A program made the translations under genes and the position numbers. A stretch of 64,000 nt of DNA, from positions 1 to 64,000 of the forward strand of contig NZ_PYWB01000007.1 in NCBI RefSeq assembly GCF_003056345.1, given 5' to 3'. Positions within the stretch are counted from its first letter, which is position 1; every line of letters starts with the position of its first letter. The stretch comes from Devosia submarina (lineage in GTDB: Bacteria; Pseudomonadota; Alphaproteobacteria; Rhizobiales; Devosiaceae). Positions 58,202-64,000 of the stretch are shown here, piece after piece. Under the pieces are notes generated by a model, which saw only the letters and a program-made list of their open reading frames with translations, had not been told where the DNA came from and did not search any database.

Positions 58202-58647
58202 TGGAACGCCCACGCTATTTCGAAGACTACGAGCTGGGCGAAACCCGTAAGACGTATGGCCGCACCATTACCGAAACCGATTTCGTGGTGCATGCCGGCC
58301 ATACCGGCGATTTCTTTCCCCACCACATGGATGCCGAGGCGATGAAGGATACCCCTTGGGGACAACGCATCGCCCACGGCACCATGACTTTCGCCATCGG
58401 CATCGGGCTCACCGCCAGCGAGATCAACCCCCTCGCCTTTTCCTACGGCTATGAGCGCCTGCGCTTCCCCAAGCCTGTCTTTATCGGCGACACCATCCAC
58501 ACCGAACTCTCGATCACCGCCCTCGAGCCCGACCCGAAGCGCCCCGACCATGGCCGGATCGTTGAACAGGTGCGCGTCATCAATCAGCGCGGCGAAACCG
58601 TCCTCGCTTGTGACCACGTTTATCTGGCCAAGCGAAGGGCAGCATAG
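58201..58647 (+). CDS. MaoC-like hydratase/dehydratase
   Basis: The 148-residue hotdog protein has the MaoC hydratase motif in [20 protein letters not shown] and [20 protein letters not shown], which places the catalytic Asp-His pair near H40 and D44. MaoC enzymes hydrate or dehydrate enoyl-CoA thioesters. Its ATG overlaps the stop of the preceding gene by one base, and it pairs logically with the CoA-transferase two genes upstream. Confidence 0.88.
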   Translation: MERPRYFEDYELGETRKTYGRTITETDFVVHAGHTGDFFPHHMDAEAMKDTPWGQRIAHGTMTFAIGIGLTASEINPLAFSYGYERLRFPKPVFIGDTIHTELSITALEPDPKRPDHGRIVEQVRVINQRGETVLACDHVYLAKRRAA

Positions 58648-58814
58648 CCGGCTAATGTCTGTGGTGGGCTAGAGCACGTAGACTCCCACTCTGGGTGCAA
58701 GATCGCCTTCGTGGAGGTGCGAGCCTTTCTATCCCGAAGCGGACAAATTCTGGTACTTCTCCCCTCAGGAGCGACTCCCACCATTATGGGCGCCGCGGCT
58801 ATCGAGGAATCTTA
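58648..58814. other. Intergenic region upstream of benE
   Basis: About 167 bp. The ribosome site GAGGAA precedes the benE GTG at 58815. An upstream extension of the benE frame (from 58695) is rich in Arg and Ser and unlike the family. No hairpin with T run or known riboswitch is seen. Confidence 0.3.
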
Positions 58815-60014
58815 GTGTCTGAACAGGTTTTGGGGCAGGCCAGCAGCGGCCGGGAATATGTGCAGCCGGTGATGGCCGGGGCGCTGGCGGCGGTGGTGGG
58901 CTATGCTAGTACGTTCACGCTGGTGCTGGCAGCGCTCACAGCATCAGGAGCTTCCCCGCAGCAGGCGGGTTCGGGCCTGATGACCGTTTGCATCGCAATC
59001 GGGTTGCTCAATATTGCAGTGAGTGCGCGCGTGCGGCTGCCGGTGAGCTTTGCGTGGTCCACGCCTGCGGCCGCTTTCCTGCTGACGGCAGGGGAGCCGG
59101 TGGGCGGTTTTCCGGCCGTCGCCGGCGCGTTTCTCGTCGCCGCCTTGTTGATTCTCCTTACCGGACTGATCAGGCCATTGGCGCGCCTTGTTGCAGCTAT
59201 TCCGGCGCCTATCGCCAACGCCATGCTGGCCGGCATGCTGCTGCCTCTTTGTCTTGCGCCAATAACAGCAGTCAGTGAAGTGCCGGCCCTGGCGCTCCCA
59301 ATCCTTCTTGCGTGGGTCCTGGGGCTGCGCTTTGCGCGGCGCTATGCCGTGCCCATCGCTGTGGTGGTGACGGGCATTGTGCTGGCGCTCACCACGCATT
59401 TGCCGGCCGGCGCGCTCGATGGCAGCTGGCCGGCATTTGTTCCAGTGATGCCGATCTTTACCGTGGATGCAATTACCAGGATCGGCTTGCCGATCTATGT
59501 GGTGACCATGGCATCGCAGAACCTGCCTGGCCTCGCCGTCCTGCGCGCCAATGGCTTCGAACCAAAACCGGGACCCTTGTTTGTGCTGACGGGCTTGGCA
59601 AGCGGAGCATCGGCATTGCTGGGCGGGCACACCAGCAATCTTGCTGCGATAACGGCGGCTATTTGCGCAGGGCCGGAAGCGCATCCCGATCCGGGCAGGC
59701 GCTGGCCAGCGCCCATTTCGGCGGGCGCGGTTTACCTTCTGCTCGCAGGCGGAGCGAGTCTCGCAGCAGCCTTTATTGCCGCATCGCCGCCAGTGCTGAT
59801 CCAGGCGGTGGCAGGCTTGGCGCTATTGTCCAGTCTTGCCGGAGCACTCTCGGGCGCCTTGGCCGACGAAGAGACGCGTTTGCCTGCCGTTTTCACATTT
59901 GTCACGACGGCTTCGGGAATCAGTGTGCTGGCAATCGGCGCACCGTTCTGGGGATTACTGGGCGGCATTGCCATTTTGTTGCTGTTGCGCAGCGACAAGG
60001 CCACGTCACGCTGA
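58815..60014 (+). CDS. benE: BenE-family benzoate/aromatic transporter
   Basis: The 399-residue protein has about 12 membrane helices and the family pattern VMAGALAAVVGYASTFTLVL, ARVRLPVSFAWSTPAAAFLL, PITAVSEVPALALPILLAWV, GLPIYVVTMASQNLPGLAVL and LGGHTSNLAAITAAICAGPE. BenE/YdcO proteins import benzoate or similar acids with protons. GTG 58815 has a good ribosome site. The mobA gene overlaps its end by one base. Confidence 0.88.
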   Translation: MSEQVLGQASSGREYVQPVMAGALAAVVGYASTFTLVLAALTASGASPQQAGSGLMTVCIAIGLLNIAVSARVRLPVSFAWSTPAAAFLLTAGEPVGGFPAVAGAFLVAALLILLTGLIRPLARLVAAIPAPIANAMLAGMLLPLCLAPITAVSEVPALALPILLAWVLGLRFARRYAVPIAVVVTGIVLALTTHLPAGALDGSWPAFVPVMPIFTVDAITRIGLPIYVVTMASQNLPGLAVLRANGFEPKPGPLFVLTGLASGASALLGGHTSNLAAITAAICAGPEAHPDPGRRWPAPISAGAVYLLLAGGASLAAAFIAASPPVLIQAVAGLALLSSLAGALSGALADEETRLPAVFTFVTTASGISVLAIGAPFWGLLGGIAILLLLRSDKATSR

Positions 60015-60625
60015 TGAATCCTATCCATGCTGTTGTTCTTGCTGGAGGCGAAGGGCGGCGGCTCGGAGGGGTACGCAAGGCGGATCTGCGTGTTGGCGGC
60101 GTGCCGCTGATTGAAAGGGTCGCTCGAGTGCTCGGGGGAGTGGAGCACCCGCTGCTGATATCAACCGGTCCTCTCGGTCGCGAATGGGATTTTCCTTCTG
60201 GCCGGGTGGGTGTCAGCGATCTTGCCGGAAGCGGCGGCGGGCCTTTGGCCGGTGTTGTTGCTGCCGTTGCGGCACTCCAAAGCCGCGGCATTATCGAAGG
60301 ATCTTTGGTGTCAGTGGCGGTGGATACGCCTTTTCTGCCCAATGACTTCGTCCAGCGGTTGGTAGAAGAACTCGGCCCCGCTCCTGCTGCCTATGCGAGC
60401 TGGAATGAGGCGTTTTATCCAACGAACGCTATCTGGCGCCTCGAGGCTATTGGTGCCCTGCCTGAGCAGACCAGAGAAATCGGCAGCCTTAAATTCCTTC
60501 TCACGAGTCTCGATGCCAAGCGAGTCGCCTGGGACGAGCTCCCGGAAGACCCGTTTGCCAACATCAACACGCCGCAGGACCTGCTTGCGATGGAAACAAG
60601 AGCCAAGCGGCAGGTGGACTTGTGA
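60014..60625 (+). CDS. mobA: Molybdenum cofactor guanylyltransferase-type protein (MobA)
   Basis: The 203-residue nucleotidyltransferase has the N-terminal loop AVVLAGGEGRRLGGVRKADL, the VPLIERVARVLGG segment, SGGGPLAGVVAAV, and VSVAVDTPFLPNDFVQRL with the Asp that binds the metal. These match MobA proteins that add GMP to molybdopterin. The C-terminal half (FANINTPQDLLAMETR) also fits. ATG 60014 overlaps the benE stop by one base. Confidence 0.9.
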   Translation: MNPIHAVVLAGGEGRRLGGVRKADLRVGGVPLIERVARVLGGVEHPLLISTGPLGREWDFPSGRVGVSDLAGSGGGPLAGVVAAVAALQSRGIIEGSLVSVAVDTPFLPNDFVQRLVEELGPAPAAYASWNEAFYPTNAIWRLEAIGALPEQTREIGSLKFLLTSLDAKRVAWDELPEDPFANINTPQDLLAMETRAKRQVDL

Positions 60626-60720
60626 GGAGTTATTCACATGACATCCACTTTGGGCTTGGCAAAGCAAATCAAGTTGGGTACATGGACCTCGCCTTCGGTT
60701 CGAGGGCGCCCGATAAGTGT

Positions 60721-60796
60721 TCCGCGATAGCTCAGTTGGTAGAGCGTTCGACTGTTAATCGAATGGTCGCTGGTTCGAGTCCAGCTCGCGGAGCCA
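60721..60796 (+). tRNA. tRNA-Asn (GTT)
   Basis: The sequence folds as a full cloverleaf: acceptor TCCGCGA/TCGCGGA, D arm GCTCAGTTGGTAGAGC, anticodon stem TTCGA/TCGAA with loop CTGTTAA (anticodon GTT), T arm GCTGG TTCGAGT CCAGC, discriminator G and an encoded CCA at 60794-60796. It is intact, in contrast to the tRNA-Cys remnant at 24370. Confidence 0.97.
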
Positions 60797-60899
60797 ATCG
60801 GATTTTTCCCGAAATCCCCCCAAGATTTACCTGCCCTTGCTTCGGCAAGGCTTGCGGGTTAGGGGTGCGGCTGTTTCCAGTTTTTCGGATTTCCCCCTG

Positions 60900-62123
60900 A
60901 TGGATACGGTATCCAGCAAGGCTGCCCCAGCCGTGCAACGCACTTCGCTCGTCATCATTCTGGCTGTCAGTGCTTCGCACCTGATCAACGATTTGATGCA
61001 GTTCCTCCTGCCGGCACTCTATCCGCTGCTCAAAGAGGCCTATGGGCTCGACTATGTGCAGATCGGGTTGATCACGCTGGCGCAGCAGATGACCGCGTCG
61101 ATCCTGCAGCCGGTGGTTGGTTTTTATACCGATCGCAAGCCCAAGCCTTATGCGCTGGCCATTTCGATGGTCTTCGCCGTCGTCGGTGTTACCTTGCTCG
61201 CGACAGCGAACAGTTTTGGCTTGTTGGTGCTGGCGGCAATGGTAGGCGGCGTGGGCTCGGCCATTTTCCACCCTGAAGCTTCGCGCGTTGCGCGATTGGC
61301 TTCTGGCGGACGACTGGGGTTCGCGCAATCGCTGTTCCAGGTGGGTGGCAATCTTGGCACGTCGATCGGGCCGTTGGCTGCTGCCTATTTCCTGTTGCCG
61401 CGTGGCCAAGGAAGCTCTGCCTGGTTCGCCATCGTTGCGGTGACTGCGCTGGTCATTCTGTCCGCGGTCGGGCGGTGGTATGCGGCTCATCAGCGGGCCC
61501 ATTCTGGAAAGCCGGTGATCAAGGCGGCGCAGCAGATCTTGTCGCGCAAGCGGCTGACCATCGCCTTTCTGGTGATTGGGGCACTGCTGCTCAGCAAATA
61601 CGTCTATATCTCCTCCATCACGAGCTATTATAGCTTCTTCCTGATCGAGAAGTTCGGGCTGACTGCCCAGGAAGCTCAGCTTTACCTGTTCCTGTTTCTC
61701 GGAGCGATCGCCGCTGGCACCTTCATCGGTGGGCCGGTGGGAGACCGGTTCGGCCGCCTGACAGTGATCTGGGTGTCCATCGTCGGGGCTCTGCCCTTCA
61801 CGCTGCTGCTGCCACACATGAACCTGACCGGCACCGCTATCGTGAGCATCGCCGTCGGCTTAATTCTATCCTCCGCATTCTCTGCCATTGTGGTTTATGC
61901 GCAGGAGCTAGTGCCCGGCAAAGTGGGCATGATCGCCGGCTTCGTGTTCGGCTTTGCGTTCGGCATCGGGGCGATTGGCGCAGCGGTGATCGGGGCGCTG
62001 GCCGACATCACCGGCATTGTCTATGTTTTCAATTTGACTGCGTTGCTGCCGTTCCTGGGCTTTCTGACCATCTTCCTGCCCCGGGCACGTGAATTGCACC
62101 CAACCTTTGAGGAGCCAGCATGA
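60900..62123 (+). CDS. fsr: MFS transporter, fosmidomycin-resistance type
   Basis: From ATG 60900 the protein has 407 residues with 12 helices of the MFS fold. It resembles Fsr: SASHLINDLMQFLLPALYPL, LITLAQQMTASILQPVVGFY, FHPEASRVARLASGGRLGFA and RFGRLTVIWVSIVGALPFTL. Fsr-type pumps export fosmidomycin or related compounds. The AHSA1 gene overlaps its end by 4 bp. The tRNA-Asn lies 100 bp upstream. Confidence 0.88.
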   Translation: MDTVSSKAAPAVQRTSLVIILAVSASHLINDLMQFLLPALYPLLKEAYGLDYVQIGLITLAQQMTASILQPVVGFYTDRKPKPYALAISMVFAVVGVTLLATANSFGLLVLAAMVGGVGSAIFHPEASRVARLASGGRLGFAQSLFQVGGNLGTSIGPLAAAYFLLPRGQGSSAWFAIVAVTALVILSAVGRWYAAHQRAHSGKPVIKAAQQILSRKRLTIAFLVIGALLLSKYVYISSITSYYSFFLIEKFGLTAQEAQLYLFLFLGAIAAGTFIGGPVGDRFGRLTVIWVSIVGALPFTLLLPHMNLTGTAIVSIAVGLILSSAFSAIVVYAQELVPGKVGMIAGFVFGFAFGIGAIGAAVIGALADITGIVYVFNLTALLPFLGFLTIFLPRARELHPTFEEPA

Positions 62124-62572
62124 GCGACGGCACCGGACTTGATGGCGAAAGCCAGATCACCCTCACGCGAACCATCAACGCGCATGTCGATGATGTGTTT
62201 GCCGCTTGGACCGATCCTGCCTTGATCGAGCAATGGCAGGCCGACGAAGCCGAACTCGACGCGTTCGAGGGCGGGGAATACCGGTTCACCACCTTCGGCG
62301 ATGAAGAGGATGCTGAAGATCATACGGTCAGCGGAGAAATCCTGCAGTTCGTTGAGAATCAGAAGCTCGTCATGTCCTGGGTGCACAAGGACCAGGAAAC
62401 CGATGAGGACGATCTGATTTTCGTTCTGGAGATCTTGTTCAAGGCTCTGGATGATCGCACGCAGATTACCCTCACCGAGCGTGGGCTCGCCCATGCCGAT
62501 CCGGAATCACGCATTTTCTCCATGGAAGCCTGGAGCGCCGCGCTGGAAAATCTGGCTGAGGTAATTGAATAG
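62120..62572 (+). CDS. AHSA1/SRPBCC-domain protein
   Basis: The 150-residue acidic protein matches the AHSA1 group: ITLTRTINAHVDDVFAAWTD, PALIEQWQADEAELDAFEGG, GEYRFTTFGDEEDAEDHTVS, GEILQFVENQKLVMSW. A hydrophobic cavity of the helix-grip fold is expected. It is translated with the MFS pump (ATGA), suggesting a shared role such as binding the pump's substrate, although none is known. Confidence 0.85.
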   Translation: MSDGTGLDGESQITLTRTINAHVDDVFAAWTDPALIEQWQADEAELDAFEGGEYRFTTFGDEEDAEDHTVSGEILQFVENQKLVMSWVHKDQETDEDDLIFVLEILFKALDDRTQITLTERGLAHADPESRIFSMEAWSAALENLAEVIE

Positions 62573-62738
62573 GACAAATCGCCTTGGGGAATCATATTCT
62601 CCGGTGCCCTGAGCAGCGCAGTAGGTTTGCTTTGGCAGCGGCCACGGAGAAATGGTGTGCCTGACTAGCCGGTTGAGGCTTGCTGACAGCATCTGTGGCA
62701 CCTAGGTTCACACTCTCTCCGAATAAAAAGAATGATCC
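62573..62738. other. Intergenic region upstream of cysK
   Basis: About 166 bp. A TTGAGG box and an A-rich ATAAAAAGAA stretch precede the cysK ATG, suggesting the promoter. No S-box, SAM riboswitch or T-box pattern could be recognised, and no ORF is supported. Confidence 0.35.
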
Positions 62739-63788
62739 ATGTCAAAGCACCAAGATCTCCTGTCCGCCATCGGCAATACGCCGCTGATCCGGCTCAATCG
62801 CGTCTCCGAACTTACGGGCTGCGAGATCTGGGGCAAGGCGGAGTTTCTAAATCCTGGCCAGTCGGTGAAAGACCGCGCGGCGCTTTTCATCATCCATGAC
62901 GCTGTGAAATCGGGCGCCCTGAAGCCAGGTGGCACCATTGTTGAGGGTACGGCTGGCAATACGGGCATCGGGCTGACGCTGGTGGCCAATGCTCTTGGGT
63001 TCAAGTCGGTGATCGTCATTCCCGAAACCCAGAGCCAGGAGAAAAAGGACGCCTTGCGCCTTTATGGAGCCGAACTGATCGAGGTTCCAGCCAGGCCCTA
63101 CCGAAATCCAAACAACTACATCAAGATCTCTGGCCGCCTGGCGGAAAAGCTCAACCAGGAACTGCCCGGCGGCGCCATCTGGGCGAACCAGTTCGACAAT
63201 GTGTCCAACAGGCGCGCGCATGTGGAAACCACAGGACCTGAAATCTGGCAGCAAACCAATGGCCGGATCGATGGCTTTATCTGCGCCGTTGGTTCAGGAG
63301 GAACGCTGGCTGGCGTGGCCGAGGCCCTGCGGGCGCGCAGCGCGGACGTGAAGATCGGCCTGGCCGATCCGGAAGGGGCAGCGCTCTACAATTTCTATGC
63401 AAATGGCGAGCTGAAATCGTCCGGCGATTCCATCACCGAGGGCATCGGGCAAGGCCGCATAACAGCGAACCTTGAAGGGTTGACGATCGATCACCCCTAC
63501 CAGATCTCCGACGCTGAGGCCCTGCCCTATATCTTCGACCTGCTGGAGCATGAAGGCCTGTGCCTGGGCGGCTCGAGCGCCATCAATATCGCAGGTGCGG
63601 TCCGCATGGCACAAGAAATGGGTCCGGGCAAAACCATCGTCACCATCCTGTGCGACTATGGCAATCGCTATGCCAGCAAGATCTATAATCCGGAGTTTCT
63701 CCGGGCCAAGGGTCTGCCAACACCACGTTGGATGGAGAATCGTTCGCCGCTCGATATTTCCAGCGTGATCGAAGCCGAGGCAAGCTAA
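62739..63788 (+). CDS. cysK: Cysteine synthase A
   Basis: The 349-residue PLP enzyme has IGNTPLIRLNRVSELTGCEI, the PLP-lysine motif NPGQSVKDRAAL, the substrate loop EGTAGNTGIG, and GSGGTLAGVAEALR that grips the phosphate. The C-terminal GLCLGGSSAINIAGAVRMAQ fits. It is somewhat longer than CysK of E. coli, like alphaproteobacterial homologues. It makes cysteine from O-acetylserine and sulfide. Confidence 0.93.
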   Translation: MSKHQDLLSAIGNTPLIRLNRVSELTGCEIWGKAEFLNPGQSVKDRAALFIIHDAVKSGALKPGGTIVEGTAGNTGIGLTLVANALGFKSVIVIPETQSQEKKDALRLYGAELIEVPARPYRNPNNYIKISGRLAEKLNQELPGGAIWANQFDNVSNRRAHVETTGPEIWQQTNGRIDGFICAVGSGGTLAGVAEALRARSADVKIGLADPEGAALYNFYANGELKSSGDSITEGIGQGRITANLEGLTIDHPYQISDAEALPYIFDLLEHEGLCLGGSSAINIAGAVRMAQEMGPGKTIVTILCDYGNRYASKIYNPEFLRAKGLPTPRWMENRSPLDISSVIEAEAS

Positions 63789-63863
63789 GCCGAACGCTTT
63801 CGAGGCCATTGTGACACGGCCGCGGCCTGATATGGTGCGCGCCTGTCCAACGAGGCCAAAGCA

Positions 63864-64000
63864 TTGATCGGCATAAGCGATATCCTTGAGACTGTGATCG
63901 CAGACTTCAGCGTGCTGGCCGCGCTGACGGGTCTGGTCTACTTGCTTGCGGCCGTGTGTGCGGTGCGCGAAATCATGATTTCGCGAACGTCGCAAGGGTC
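63864..64000 (+). CDS. Start of an unidentified membrane protein, possibly cardiolipin synthase (partial)
   Basis: A frame from TTG 63864 runs open to the window end: LIGISDILETVIADFSVLAA, LTGLVYLLAAVCAVREIMIS, RTSQG. One or two hydrophobic helices followed by RTSQG resemble the N-terminus of cardiolipin synthases, which have a membrane segment and then a R-x-S-x-x-x-x-W-L motif. Only about 45 residues are visible, so the assignment is weak. Confidence 0.4.
   Translation, partial: MIGISDILETVIADFSVLAALTGLVYLLAAVCAVREIMISRTSQG

Noticed and set aside
59312..60625. A 437-codon frame running through the benE gene into mobA
   Set aside because: Only the last 203 codons, from ATG 60014, are MobA. 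The upstream part is an out-of-frame reading of benE.
60732..61817. A 361-codon minus-strand frame opposite the MFS gene and tRNA-Asn
   Set aside because: It covers a certain tRNA and a certain 12-helix transporter. The product is a Gln/Arg/Asp-rich mirror of membrane codons.

Overview
The window looks like a chromosome segment of a GC-rich alphaproteobacterium, most likely of the order Hyphomicrobiales and possibly Devosia-like (inference). The basis is high GC with GTG and TTG starts, many sugar ABC transporters, enolase-superfamily sugar-acid dehydratases, a globin-coupled chemoreceptor and rhizobial-style intergenic inverted repeats. No ribosomal or other phylogenetic marker is present, so the genus is a guess.

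Positions 1-24409 are an integrated phage-like element. Its left end in the window is broken by an IS3-family insertion that cuts an acyltransferase gene. A minus-strand structural and early operon reads from about 16.6 kb down to 1.2 kb: Cro-like regulator, LexA-type winged-helix protein, a ParB-like protein, small membrane and HTH proteins, a DnaA-domain-IV replication protein, an O-like replication protein, then small and large terminase, portal, HK97-type protease and major capsid protein, three small proteins and a beta-helix tailspike. No tail tube, tape measure, tail assembly or lysis gene is visible. A plus-strand arm (16.7-24.3 kb) carries the S24-type repressor, many tiny translationally coupled ORFs, two HNH proteins, a DUF4326 protein, an excisionase-like protein and a tyrosine integrase. 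Copies of one palindrome (core GCATTAATGC) lie in the cro/cI intergenic region and in a second divergent promoter region, defining a probable repressor regulon. The element ends in a broken tRNA-Cys gene, the likely attachment site.

From 24.4 to 30.3 kb lies a host region with several damaged genes: a methyltransferase, a YigZ/IMPACT protein, an ArsR regulator with a strong inverted-repeat operator between a frameshifted AHSA1 gene and a frameshifted RibD-type reductase gene, a globin-coupled chemoreceptor and a decayed two-partner-secretion transporter.

From 30.3 to 41 kb lies a sugar or polyol catabolic locus. It has a ribose-type ABC transporter, an SDR dehydrogenase (frameshifted near its end), a GMC oxidoreductase and a GntR/FCD regulator on the minus strand, with an aldehyde dehydrogenase and a sugar-acid dehydratase divergent from them. 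Two matching operator-like palindromes sit in the divergent promoter region. From 41.4 to 44.7 kb is an exbB-exbD-tonB operon beside the fused remnants of a TonB-dependent receptor and a siderophore-interacting protein.

From 44.8 to 58.7 kb is a second catabolic locus built around oxidative L-fucose breakdown: mutarotase, lactonase, L-fuconate dehydratase, a probable 2-keto-3-deoxy-L-fuconate dehydrogenase, another enolase-superfamily dehydratase, a complete CUT1 ABC transporter, an IclR regulator and a Gfo/Idh/MocA oxidoreductase. The last gene is coupled to an unusual trio: class III CoA-transferase, a solute-binding-like protein without a signal peptide, and a MaoC hydratase. Two REP-like inverted repeats and a box shared by two promoter regions suggest regulation.

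The right end holds ordinary genes: benE, mobA, tRNA-Asn, a fosmidomycin-resistance-type MFS pump with an SRPBCC protein, cysK, and the start of a gene that may encode cardiolipin synthase. At least five genes in the window carry small indels or nonsense changes, which may be real decay or assembly error.
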